Shown piece after piece: positions 1 through 5,426 of a DNA stretch of 6,699 nucleotides. Numbering within the stretch: position 1 is the stretch's first letter; every line of letters begins with the position of its first letter. Source of the DNA: Burkholderiales bacterium (GTDB lineage Bacteria > Pseudomonadota > Gammaproteobacteria > Burkholderiales > CAIKXV01); the NCBI GenBank assembly GCA_019751575.1, contig JAIENF010000352.1, forward strand, positions 1 to 6,699. The letters run 5' to 3'. A program made the translations under genes and the position numbers. The notes below the pieces were generated by a model. That model was not told the DNA's origin and searched no databases. It saw only the letters and a program-made list of their open reading frames with translations.

Positions 1-104
1 ACGAGGGGCGTTTCGCCGACGAGATAAACCCGCCAATGCCCGCTATGTCAATACGGCGCTGATCGGACGCTTACCCTGGATCGCACGCGGCGAGTAGACT
101 CGGA

Positions 105-303
105 TCATCCCACCGTGCCGATCGGCACCGACTGCACGGATGCCGGAATGTGCAGCAGGAAGGTACGATCCCCCACTGCCGCCGCGGAGTGCACCACCGC
201 ATGCTGCGCCCCGGGCTGCACGGGCACTTCGACCCGGTAGTGCCGTCGCTGGCCGTTTCTCGAACGCCTCACGGTTCGCCGGGGTCTTGTCTATTGCCTC
301 CAA
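105..303 (-). pseudogene. possible frameshifted coding remnant, family unknown
   Basis: Two minus-strand frames look like coding sequence with G or C at most third positions but do not join. From 303 one frame reads EAIDKTPANREAFEKR. From about 250 the next frame reads on as HYRVEVPVQPGAQ and later RTFLLHIPASVQSVPIG, ending in TGA at 105-107. Removing a single C near 250-254 would join them into one stretch of about 65 residues. In the second frame alone a GTG at 272 would give 55 residues, with no clear ribosome binding site. It lies directly downstream of the decayed PIN locus stop codon. I do not recognise the family. The frameshift reading is inference, and the segment could be non-coding. 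Confidence 0.2.
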
Positions 304-789
304 CTACGCCGCAGCCTGAGCAGGGCTGAGGATCAGCATGCCGTTGAACTGCTGCACCACGAGCAGATCGATGTCGCAAGAGATTATGAGATCGGCCTGC
401 GCGGCGATGGCCAGCGCGAGCAACTCATCGTCATCGTGACCGCTGCACACCGGCTGGGGCAGCGGCGGCGGCTCGATCAGCTCGTCGAGTTGCCGCACTT
501 CGGCCAGCGCCTTCTCACGCGAAGCGTTCGAGCGCTTGAGGATCGCGTCGAACTTGGATCGTCCCAGCACGTCGGCCAACTTCGCCAACAGCGCCGGGCT
601 GCTGACCAGGCCGAGCGAGCCACTGCGCACCTGAGCCAGCAAGGCGTGCGAAGGGCCGTGCCACAGCAGCGCGGCGATGGCCAGCAGCGAATCGGCCGCC
701 TGCTGCCGCTTGAGCGCGTCGGTCAACAGCCCCGCCGCCCTCGTGGCCTGCGCCGTCGCGTCGGGCAACTCGATCTCAATCGTCGCCAT
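304..789 (-). pseudogene. antitoxin N-terminus fused to truncated PIN-family toxin (decayed TA locus)
   Basis: This 161-residue frame starts at ATG 789, with GGGAGG nine bases upstream (799-804), and ends at TAG 304-306. Residues 1-38 (MATIEIELPDATAQATRAAG, then LKRQQAADSLLAIA) look like the start of the small antitoxin usually encoded just upstream of COG1569-type PIN toxins. From about residue 40 (ALLWHGPSHALL) the protein continues as the PIN toxin itself: SSPALLAKLADVL at 63-75, DDDELLALAIAAQADLIIS at 119-137, and a closing LILSPAQA. The toxin beginning, with the first catalytic Asp (normally LDTNVVLS just before ALLW), is missing, as is the antitoxin C-terminal half. The second acidic residue, normally Glu in SPALLAELADVL, is Lys70. 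The usual C-R-D-P-D-D-D reads CSGHDDD and SGDxDLL reads SCDIDLL. PIN domains are Mg-dependent RNases, so this product is very unlikely to be an active nuclease. The fusion reading relies on remembered family patterns. Confidence 0.75.
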
Positions 790-813
790 GGCTTCAGGCC
801 TCCCGTATGCTGT

Positions 814-886
814 GCGAATAGTACTTTCGCCCCCCTGCGAGCGCCTTCGAGCCGCAGCCGCAGGGGCGTTTGGAAGTACTATTCGC
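814..886. repeat. 73-bp inverted pair of an interspersed palindromic repeat
   Basis: Positions 814-826 (gcgaatagtactt) and 874-886 (aagtactattcgc) are perfect 13-base inverted arms. Inside them the left arm continues to ccccctgc (838) and the right arm begins at gcagggg (860), so the two halves are the same 25-28 base repeat in opposite orientations around a central spacer of about 20 bases. It lies between the membrane protein stop (925) and the PIN remnant start (789), both on the minus strand. It could form a long hairpin in the mRNA downstream of the membrane protein gene. Related single copies lie at 1567-1596 and 3473-3500. It resembles a REP/BIME doublet or a tiny non-autonomous element; no flanking target duplication was identified. 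Confidence 0.75.
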
Positions 887-924
887 GCCCGGCGGCATTC
901 GGGCCAGCAGTCGAGCATGACCGC

Positions 925-1497
925 CTACTGCGGGCGCTCAGGGCTTGGTGAGTGCGCAGGCTTTCGTTTCGCAAGCGCGTTGTAGACGGATTCGGTCGCA
1001 CAGGCTGCAGCGGCGGCACCGCAGATCGCGCCCGTGAACCCGTGCGCCAGGTAGTACTGAAGCGACCAGTTTTGCATGCCCGAGATCACGAGCGCGACGA
1101 ACGCGACGATTGTGCCGGTGAACCCGTTGCTCAGGAGCTGGACCGTGGTCACCGTGGCAGAAAACAGCGCTGCAAAGGTCACCGCAACAAGCGCACCCAG
1201 TAGTCCACCGATGAGCAGACGCAAGCCCAATCCAGGATTGCCTCGTGCATGGCGGAGAATGAGGACACCGTAGAGCATGCCGGCAACCGCCCCCTGGACG
1301 GCTCCGATCAGCGCCAGGCCGGTGACCATGGTCAGCAGGGAGCCCGCCACGATTCCCCAGAGAACCGCCAGCGGCTCCAGCGGGGCAGCGACAGCAGGGC
1401 CGTCGAGGTAGGCGCCAATCCGGTCATAGGAGGCCAGCCACACTCCGCCCCCTAACAGGAAGCCGCTCAATCCGAAGAGGCGATTGACGGTGATCAT
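925..1497 (-). CDS. hypothetical multi-span membrane protein
   Basis: This is a 190-residue protein of unknown family. It has about six hydrophobic, glycine- and alanine-rich segments suited to inner-membrane helices: near residues 7-23, 43-60, 62-82, 94-116, 126-143 and 150-168. Short polar linkers (SYDRIGAYLDG at 23-33, RHARGNPG at 82-89) separate some of them. The C-terminal tail (KRKPAHSPSPERPQ) is basic and proline-rich and probably cytoplasmic. Start ATG at 1497 is the first in frame; the upstream sequence has only a weak AAGG about 14 bases away, so the start is not certain. No enzymatic motif is visible. It appears to be a single-gene unit: upstream is an 8-bp inverted repeat (1544-1570), and downstream is the 73-bp palindromic repeat. 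The hydrophobic periodicity and consistent GC-rich third positions support a real gene, but its role cannot be read from the sequence. Confidence 0.75.
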   Translation of the reverse strand: MITVNRLFGLSGFLLGGGVWLASYDRIGAYLDGPAVAAPLEPLAVLWGIVAGSLLTMVTGLALIGAVQGAVAGMLYGVLILRHARGNPGLGLRLLIGGLLGALVAVTFAALFSATVTTVQLLSNGFTGTIVAFVALVISGMQNWSLQYYLAHGFTGAICGAAAAACATESVYNALAKRKPAHSPSPERPQ

Positions 1498-1543
1498 GGT
1501 CGTGGTGGCTGCCTTGTTTTCGAACGATTCGCGAGGTGACGTC

Positions 1544-1570
1544 CGGCAACAGGATGGTGGAGTGTTGCCG
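1544..1570. repeat. 8-bp perfect inverted repeat upstream of the membrane protein gene
   Basis: cggcaaca at 1544-1551 is the exact reverse complement of tgttgccg at 1563-1570, with an 11-base spacer. It lies 46 to 73 bases upstream of the membrane protein start at 1497, where a regulator operator could sit. The regulatory role is inference, and its right arm overlaps the beginning of the degenerate interspersed repeat. Confidence 0.4.
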
Positions 1571-1596
1571 CAGGGGCGTTCGGGTTATCCGCCCGG
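1567..1596 (+). repeat. degenerate copy of the interspersed repeat
   Basis: The first 14 bases, gccgcaggggcgtt (1567-1580), are identical to 857-870. The copy then ends with gcccgg (1591-1596), matching 887-892, but the middle is shorter by about six bases and diverged. With the pair at 814-886 it brackets the membrane protein gene. Confidence 0.5.
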
Positions 1597-1889
1597 TTTG
1601 CTGCCTGTATCGGACCGGACCCGACCGGCTGGATTTTCGCATGGCTGGGCGACCCCTTCGACCCGTTGCCCCGCGATGCGATACCGCTGCGACCTGCCCG
1701 CGTGTGTTGCCCACGCCGTGACTCTGGAAAATGGTTCCAGCAGGCGAGCGGGGAGCCCCTGAGGAAGCGTCGAGTCACCGACGTCCGGGGAGCGCGTTGC
1801 TGCGCGAGGCTGATCGCACTTCGCCCGCGGCACAATGAGGACCGCCCGATCCCGGCCGCCATGCACGGCCTGCGCGGCTGCGTCCGACC

Positions 1890-2204
1890 ATGGGCCTGCT
1901 CCGCGCGCAGGGCTTGAAGTCCCACGTGAGGCAATCGCTTGGTGACCCCGACCCGTTCCGCCCTCGCTACCGGTCGGAACTGCGTGAACTCGTCAGCGAG
2001 CTCATTCGCGCTCGAACGAACCGGAAGGAAACGGCCGCACGCATCGCGGCGTGGCCGACGGAAAGGATCGACGCGGAAGACCGCGCGCGCTTCGTGCAGA
2101 TCGTCGAATCCGCAATCGCGAGCCTGCACGAAGGACACTTCGCCCGCTACCGGGTCCGTTCTTCGGAGTTCGCCGAATGGCGGCGCGCGTGGCAGTCGAG
2201 ATGA
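1890..2204 (+). pseudogene. truncated C-terminal region of an unrecognised (possibly Fic-like) protein
   Basis: This open frame of 104 residues ends in TGA at 2202-2204. The first ATG (1890) lacks a ribosome binding site, and the same frame is open upstream only to a stop at 1836-1838. From about residue 19 it reads as a well-behaved helical, charged domain: DPDPFRPRYRSELRELV, then AARIAAW, RIDAEDRARFVQIVE, and the closing LHEGHFARYRVRSSEF-W. I associate this ending with C-terminal tails of some Fic/DOC-like proteins, but only from memory and weakly. The Fic catalytic motif (HPFxxGNGR) is absent from all three plus-strand frames upstream, so if it is such a protein the catalytic part is lost. 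It could instead be an intact small protein of unknown function. It is followed immediately by another gene scrap, which favours a remnant. Confidence 0.4.
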
Positions 2205-2282
2205 GGCCTCGGCAGCGCAGTGCAGGATCAGCGCCTGCGGGTCGTGGCCAGGGGCGGCGGTGGCTTGGCCACGACAGGCCAC

Positions 2283-2464
2283 CGAGCGCGAGGGTCTGGC
2301 CGTCGTCGAGCGCGCCGTCGCAGGCGAAGCGCTCGCCCGACTGGCCGGCGACATCGCCGCCACCCTCTTTCACCCGGTCGCTACCACCCGGATGGACCGG
2401 GCAGACGACCGCGATGGCGGTGGTCGATTCGCACCCTCGGGTGCGCGGCGTACGCGGCCTGCGC
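2283..2464 (+). pseudogene. C-terminal remnant of a GMC oxidoreductase, frameshifted
   Basis: In one frame the sequence reads AGDIAATLFHPVATTRMDRADDRD (about 2344-2415), split here as AGDIAATLF, then HPVATTRM with the His at 2371-2373. In the next frame it reads AVVDSHPRVRGVRGLR up to 2464. Removing one G at 2416-2417 joins them into the C-terminal signature of glucose-methanol-choline (GMC) flavin oxidoreductases, normally HPVGTxRMG...AVVDxxLRVxGVxxLRVVDASVMP, whose substrate-binding site includes a nearby His. The expected continuation (DASVMP...) is absent: after GLR the sequence turns into unrelated bases leading to vapB. The N-terminal FAD-binding half (GxGxxG) is not in the window. So this is a doubly truncated, frameshifted gene scrap. 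The left boundary is approximate. Confidence 0.65.
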
Positions 2465-2480
2465 ACACACCACTGCCGTT

Positions 2481-2515
2481 TTGCAGTAAAGCTGGTTTGC
2501 TGGCAATATGCCTTG
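2481..2515 (+). promoter_or_regulatory. candidate promoter of the vapBC pair, possibly leaderless
   Basis: TTGCAG (2481-2486) and CAATAT (2504-2509) are separated by 17 bases, as for a sigma-70 promoter, though the -10 match is only partial. Transcription from it would begin about seven bases downstream, at or next to the ATG at 2516, and there is no Shine-Dalgarno sequence before that ATG. The -10 lies inside ggca-ata-tgcc (2502-2512), a short palindrome that could be an operator for the ribbon-helix-helix antitoxin. This is inference from spacing. Confidence 0.35.
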
Positions 2516-2746
2516 ATGAAGACCACACTCGACCTGCCCGACGAACTGGTCCGGCGCATCAAGATCGAGGCTGCGAAATCCGATCGCAAGCTGAAGGACC
2601 TAGTGGCGCAGTTGCTCGAGGCCGGACTTCGAGCCAGCCGCGACGACGGTGCCGCCGCGGCGTTGCCAAAACCGGTGAAGCGCCGGCGAGGCGGGCCGCT
2701 GACGGCCGACGCGATCGAGGCCGCGATAGCCGCCGGCCGCGAATGA
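2516..2746 (+). CDS. VapB-type ribbon-helix-helix antitoxin
   Basis: This 76-residue protein is the antitoxin of a type II toxin-antitoxin pair. The N-terminal segment MKTTLDLPDELVRRIKIEAA, followed by a helix ending LVAQLLEAGL (to residue 38), has the strand-helix-helix pattern of ribbon-helix-helix DNA-binding antitoxins: TTLDLPDEL forms the DNA-contacting strand and the following helices the dimer. The C-terminal half (residues 40-76; alanine-rich, then KPVKRRRGG and a final helix TADAIEAAIAAGRE) is the kind of flexible tail that wraps the toxin active site. The stop codon overlaps the toxin start (ATGA at 2743-2746), giving translational coupling. The start at 2516 is chosen because the conserved motif begins exactly there; no Shine-Dalgarno sequence is visible, so translation may be leaderless. 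By family knowledge it should neutralise the adjacent PIN toxin and repress the operon. Confidence 0.85.
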   Translation: MKTTLDLPDELVRRIKIEAAKSDRKLKDLVAQLLEAGLRASRDDGAAAALPKPVKRRRGGPLTADAIEAAIAAGRE

Positions 2747-3153
2747 TCGTCGTCGATACCAACGTCATCGCCTATCTCCTGATCGAGGGCGACCGCACCG
2801 CGGACGCGCAGGCGCTTCGCCTGGCCGATCCCGACTGGCGCAGCGAGCCGTTCCTGCTGGTCGAGTTCAGCAACCTGCTGGCGACGCAGGTGAGGACCAA
2901 GGCGCTTTCGGCCGCGCAGGCGAAGTCGTTGCTCGAATCGGCCGCGCAGCAGGTTTCGGCATGGGTCGAAGTCCCTCATGCAGAAGCGCTGGCCGTGGCC
3001 CTCGACCGCCAGGTCTCGGCCTACGACGCGCGGTTTGTCGCTTGCGCGCGCCGACTCTCGGCGCCGCTGGTGACTGAAGACTCCCGCCTGCGCGCGGCGA
3101 CGCCGGGATCGTCGATGTCGATTGCCGAGGCAGTCTCCCGGTCGGCTGGATAA
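2743..3153 (+). CDS. VapC-type PIN-domain toxin (ribonuclease)
   Basis: This 136-residue PIN-domain protein has the usual length for a VapC toxin. All four acidic residues expected to bind Mg/Mn are present: Asp5 in VVDTNVIAYL, Glu41 in LLVEFSNLL, Asp95 in SAYDARFVACAR, and Asp113 in LVTEDSRLR. It should therefore be a catalytically intact endoribonuclease; VapC relatives cleave tRNA or rRNA and halt growth when not bound by antitoxin. The RNA target cannot be read from sequence. The start ATG overlaps the antitoxin stop by four bases (ATGA), so the two are co-translated and no separate ribosome binding site is needed. The C-terminal end (SMSIAEAVSRSAG) is complete. Unlike the eroded scraps on both sides, this gene shows no damage, which suggests it is maintained by selection or arrived recently. 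Confidence 0.9.
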   Translation: MIVVDTNVIAYLLIEGDRTADAQALRLADPDWRSEPFLLVEFSNLLATQVRTKALSAAQAKSLLESAAQQVSAWVEVPHAEALAVALDRQVSAYDARFVACARRLSAPLVTEDSRLRAATPGSSMSIAEAVSRSAG

Positions 3154-3212
3154 CGACGGGGCGCAGCCAGAGCGGGCGCTGCCTGCGGCTCGCGCGCCAC
3201 CGGGCAAGTCCG

Positions 3213-3245
3213 CGGTGTGACTCGGCGGTGTGACTCGGCGGTGTG
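3213..3245. repeat. 13-bp tandem repeat, two and a half copies
   Basis: cggtgtgactcgg at 3213-3225 is repeated exactly at 3226-3238, and the first seven bases recur at 3239-3245. The unit is not a multiple of three and lies outside genes. This is typical of replication slippage. Confidence 0.85.
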
Positions 3246-3295
3246 GCGCTGACGGGAGGCGATCGCACGGCGCAGCGAACATCCTGCGCAGGTGC

Positions 3296-3433
3296 TGTGG
3301 GCGCGGGGCGGGGCGTGTTGCGCTCGACGATCGGGGCGCGGGTGAGGACGAGGGATTCGAGGGTCGTCTGGTGCAGCCCGGCCGAGTTGACCGCCTGATC
3401 CAGGGGCCATAGTTGCGCGTGCAGCGCGTCGGC
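3296..3433 (-). pseudogene. coding-like remnant of unknown family
   Basis: Reading the minus strand from 3433, about 46 codons give a protein-like stretch: DALHAQLWPLDQAVNSAGLH, then TTLESLVLTRAPIVERN, with G or C at most third positions. No start codon or ribosome binding site belongs to it: upstream the frame enters the interspersed repeat and then the reverse frame of the solute-binding gene. Downstream it runs into tandem-repeat sequence. It looks like the tail of a destroyed gene, but I do not recognise the family and it could be chance. Confidence 0.25.
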
Positions 3434-3472
3434 TCGACGATTGCGGCCTCGAGGCCGTGGCGAGAGTCGCTC

Positions 3473-3500
3473 GCAGGGGTGTCTGAAAGTACGATCCGCG
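3473..3500 (+). repeat. single copy of the interspersed repeat
   Basis: These 28 bases match 860-887 at 23 positions without gaps, including gcagggg, aagtac and cgcg. The copy ends two bases before the stop codon of the solute-binding gene at 3502-3504, so it lies at that gene's 3' end, where such repeats often settle. Confidence 0.6.
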
Positions 3501-3501
3501 A

Positions 3502-4212
3502 TCAGCGTGCGGCTGGTTCCAGACCCGTCGCACGGATGTCGTCGGCCGCCTCCGCCGATGCGAGGAATCCGATCGCGCGTGCCGCCGCTTCGGGATGCAC
3601 GGCGCTCATGCCGACTGCCGCGCTGAAGGTCGTGAACAGCTGGACCTCGTCCGGCAGCGGGGTGATGTGCGCAATGCCCTCGATCGGCAGCAGTTCGCTT
3701 ACCTGCTGGAAGCCGATTTCGATCTCGCCATTGGCGATGAATGTGCCGACGCGCTGGCCGTTGCCGACGAACTGGCACTTCGGCATCACTTCGTCATGGA
3801 TGCCCAGCCGCCGAAACAACTCGGTGGTGAGGTAGCGTCCGCTCACGCTCGCGGAATAACCGATCGAGGCGGCGCGCAACAGGGTGTCGCGCAGGGCGTC
3901 GACCGTGCCGATGTCGGGTGCGGGCGCTCCGGCCCGTACCGCGACCCCGATCACCGACCGTCCCAGTGGCGCCCGGCCTTCTGCCCGTGCGAGGCCGTCG
4001 CGGATGAACCCCTGCATGATCGTGTCGTCGCAGATCACGAGGTCGGCGACTTCGCCGCGTTTCAGCCGGTTGGGGATCGAAGTGTCCCCGGTGCCGATCG
4101 ACGTGGTGACGGTGACGACCTTCAGTCCAGTGATGCGTTCGACGGCGGGCAGCAGCCGGAGGTGGGCGGCGGTGAATGCGCCTGAAGTCATCACCCGCAA
4201 TTCCTTGCTCAT
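3502..4212 (-). CDS. ModA-like solute-binding protein without visible signal peptide
   Basis: This 236-residue protein resembles the COG0725 (molybdate-binding ModA-like, type 2 periplasmic-binding fold) family common in Burkholderiales. Supporting segments are LRVMTSGAFTAAHLRLLPAV at 5-24 (first strand and ligand loop), SIPNRLKRGEVADLVI at 45-60, ASIGYSASVSGRYLTTELFR at 115-134 (second ligand-contact region), and NGEIEIGFQQVSELL at 161-175. The real ligand is unknown; annotations as molybdate binders for this subgroup are by fold only. Start ATG at 4212 matches the conserved MSKELRVM beginning, and no good ribosome binding site is visible. A GTG 13 codons upstream would add only a short hydrophobic stretch lacking a basic n-region, so no export signal is evident. 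The protein may be cytoplasmic or use a non-standard start. No ABC permease or ATPase gene is adjacent. It diverges from the plus-strand Bug receptor. Confidence 0.85.
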   Translation of the reverse strand: MSKELRVMTSGAFTAAHLRLLPAVERITGLKVVTVTTSIGTGDTSIPNRLKRGEVADLVICDDTIMQGFIRDGLARAEGRAPLGRSVIGVAVRAGAPAPDIGTVDALRDTLLRAASIGYSASVSGRYLTTELFRRLGIHDEVMPKCQFVGNGQRVGTFIANGEIEIGFQQVSELLPIEGIAHITPLPDEVQLFTTFSAAVGMSAVHPEAAARAIGFLASAEAADDIRATGLEPAAR

Positions 4213-4225
4213 GGATTCGCCACAC

Positions 4226-4249
4226 GCTATGCCGATGAGGGAGCATAGC
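4226..4249. promoter_or_regulatory. 7-bp inverted repeat in the divergent intergenic region (possible operator)
   Basis: gctatgc at 4226-4232 and gcatagc at 4243-4249 are perfect inverted arms with centres 17 bases apart. The near arm ends 13 bases before the solute-binding gene start (4212) and lies about 150 bases upstream of the Bug gene. It could be a regulator operator for the minus-strand gene, or an mRNA hairpin close to its ribosome binding region. The spacing does not fit the LysR T-N11-A rule. Function is inference. Confidence 0.45.
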
Positions 4250-4398
4250 ACCGTGACATTGCGGCGATGGCAGCGCAGCGACCGCGGGCATGGCAGGAAA
4301 CCCTGCAGCGCGACGTCCTCCGGCCGAGCAGCGTGTGCTCCGGGGGCGCCCGTTACGGGGTATTCTTTCCCGGTTCGCCGTGCAGAGGAGGCCAGTGC

Positions 4399-5418
4399 GT
4401 GACCCAGAATGACAAGACCCGTCGCCCGGTTTCGGCAGCTCCCCTGGCTGGACGGGCCGCACTGGCTGCCCTGGCTGCCACCACCCTGCTCACCACCGCT
4501 GGTGCGACCTGGGCCGCTGATGCACCCTATCCGACACGGCCGATCCGCATCATCGTGCCGTTCGCACCCGGCGGTGGCAACGACATTGCTGCGCGCTTCA
4601 TTGCGCAGATGTTCCAGGATTCGTTCGGCCAGCAGGGCCTGGTCGACAACCGTCCCGGTGCCGGCAGCACGCTGGGCACCGCGATCGCCGCCCAGGCCCA
4701 GCCGGACGGCCACACCATCCTGATCACGCACAACGCGATAGCCATCAACGAAAGCCTGTATGCGAAGCTGCCATACAGCGTGCGCGACTTCGCGCAGGTC
4801 GCGTTCATCGCCGAGACCACCAACGTGCTGGTGGTGCATCCTTCGATGAACGTGAAGAGCGTGAAGGAACTGCTGGTGCTGCTGCGCTCCAAGAAAGGCG
4901 TATTCAACTACGCAAGCACCGGCGCTGGCGGCACCTCGCACCTGGCGGCCGAATACTTCATGCAGATGACCGGCACCGACATGGTCCACGTGCCGTACAA
5001 GGGCACCGGCCCGGCACTGGCCGACCTGGTCGGCGGGGCGACCCAGTTCATGATCTCGGGCGCACCGGGCACGCTCGGCTTCATCAAGGGCAACCGCCTG
5101 GTGGCGCTGGCCACCACGGGCGCGAAGCGCTGGGCCCAGCTGCCCGACCTGCCGACGCTGTCCGAAGCCGGCGTCCCCGGGTACCAGTTCGACCTCTGGT
5201 ACGGCGCGCATGCCCCGGCGAAGACGCCGCGCTACATCGTCAACCGGCTGAACGCCGAGATCAACAAGTCGCTGAAGGTGCCGGCGCTGCGCGCCCGGCT
5301 CGTCGATGCAGGCCTCGATCCGGTGCCCATGTCGCCGGAAGAGTTCACGAAGTTCGTGCGCATCGAGACCGAGCGGGCGCGCAAGATCATACAGGCGTCG
5401 GGCGCCAAGCCGGAGTAG
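4399..5418 (+). CDS. Bug-family (TTT) periplasmic substrate-binding protein, first copy
   Basis: This 339-residue periplasmic receptor belongs to the tripartite tricarboxylate transporter family (TctC/Bug), whose members bind carboxylates and similar small organic acids. The GTG start at 4399 is chosen because AGAGGAGG (4384-4391) sits seven bases upstream and it yields a proper signal peptide: basic n-region (KTRR), hydrophobic core (about 18-38), and likely cleavage near TWAA-DAPYP (about 39-40). The mature start shows the family signature RPIRIIVPFAPGGGNDIAAR (47-66), then VDNRPGAGSTLG (82-93), STGAGGTSHLAAEYF (173-187) for ligand contact, HVPYKGTGPALADLVGG (197-213) and LPTLSEAGVPGY (251-262). 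Length is normal for the family. No TctA/TctB membrane genes are nearby, as is usual for the many solitary Bug receptors of Burkholderiales. The n-region RR pair is not a good Tat motif. Ligand unknown. Confidence 0.93.
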   Translation: MTQNDKTRRPVSAAPLAGRAALAALAATTLLTTAGATWAADAPYPTRPIRIIVPFAPGGGNDIAARFIAQMFQDSFGQQGLVDNRPGAGSTLGTAIAAQAQPDGHTILITHNAIAINESLYAKLPYSVRDFAQVAFIAETTNVLVVHPSMNVKSVKELLVLLRSKKGVFNYASTGAGGTSHLAAEYFMQMTGTDMVHVPYKGTGPALADLVGGATQFMISGAPGTLGFIKGNRLVALATTGAKRWAQLPDLPTLSEAGVPGYQFDLWYGAHAPAKTPRYIVNRLNAEINKSLKVPALRARLVDAGLDPVPMSPEEFTKFVRIETERARKIIQASGAKPE

Positions 5419-5426
5419 AGACCTGC

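Larger units (their letters stand above)
1498..1889. other. gene-poor stretch between diverging genes
   Basis: No supported gene is visible on either strand. The open frames here lack family motifs, credible ribosome binding sites and consistent codon bias. It contains the inverted repeat 1544-1570, a degenerate copy of the interspersed repeat (1567-1596), and a small 6-bp hairpin at 1724-1740 without a T-run. The promoter for the minus-strand membrane protein should lie in the first 100 bases, but I see no convincing -35/-10 pair. Confidence 0.5.
3154..3501. other. gene-free convergent spacer with repeats and a coding scrap
   Basis: This stretch separates the vapC stop from the stop of the oppositely oriented solute-binding protein. 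It holds a 13-bp tandem repeat (3213-3245), a minus-strand coding-like scrap (3296-3433), a perfect 14-bp palindrome cggcctcgaggccg (3444-3457) and a copy of the interspersed repeat (3473-3500). I see no intact gene and no hairpin followed by a T-run. Confidence 0.6.

Noticed and set aside
150..176. gcaggaaggtacgatcc as another copy of the interspersed repeat
   Set aside because: It shares only gaa-gtacgatcc with the 3473-3500 copy, lacks the gcagggg-to-core spacing, and lies in a coding-like stretch. Chance cannot be excluded.
1724..1740. ctggaa-aatgg-ttccag hairpin as a terminator
   Set aside because: The stem is only six base pairs, no T-run follows, and no gene ends nearby.
1939..2742. 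Plus-strand extension that would make the PIN toxin a 404-residue protein
   Set aside because: The toxin start at 2743 overlaps the antitoxin stop by ATGA and begins exactly at the conserved PIN start. The upstream extension is low-complexity Arg-rich sequence, apart from the GMC scrap.
2002..3282. 426-codon minus-strand open frame opposite vapBC
   Set aside because: It is antisense to two well-supported genes and has an Arg/Ser-rich composition with no recognisable domain.
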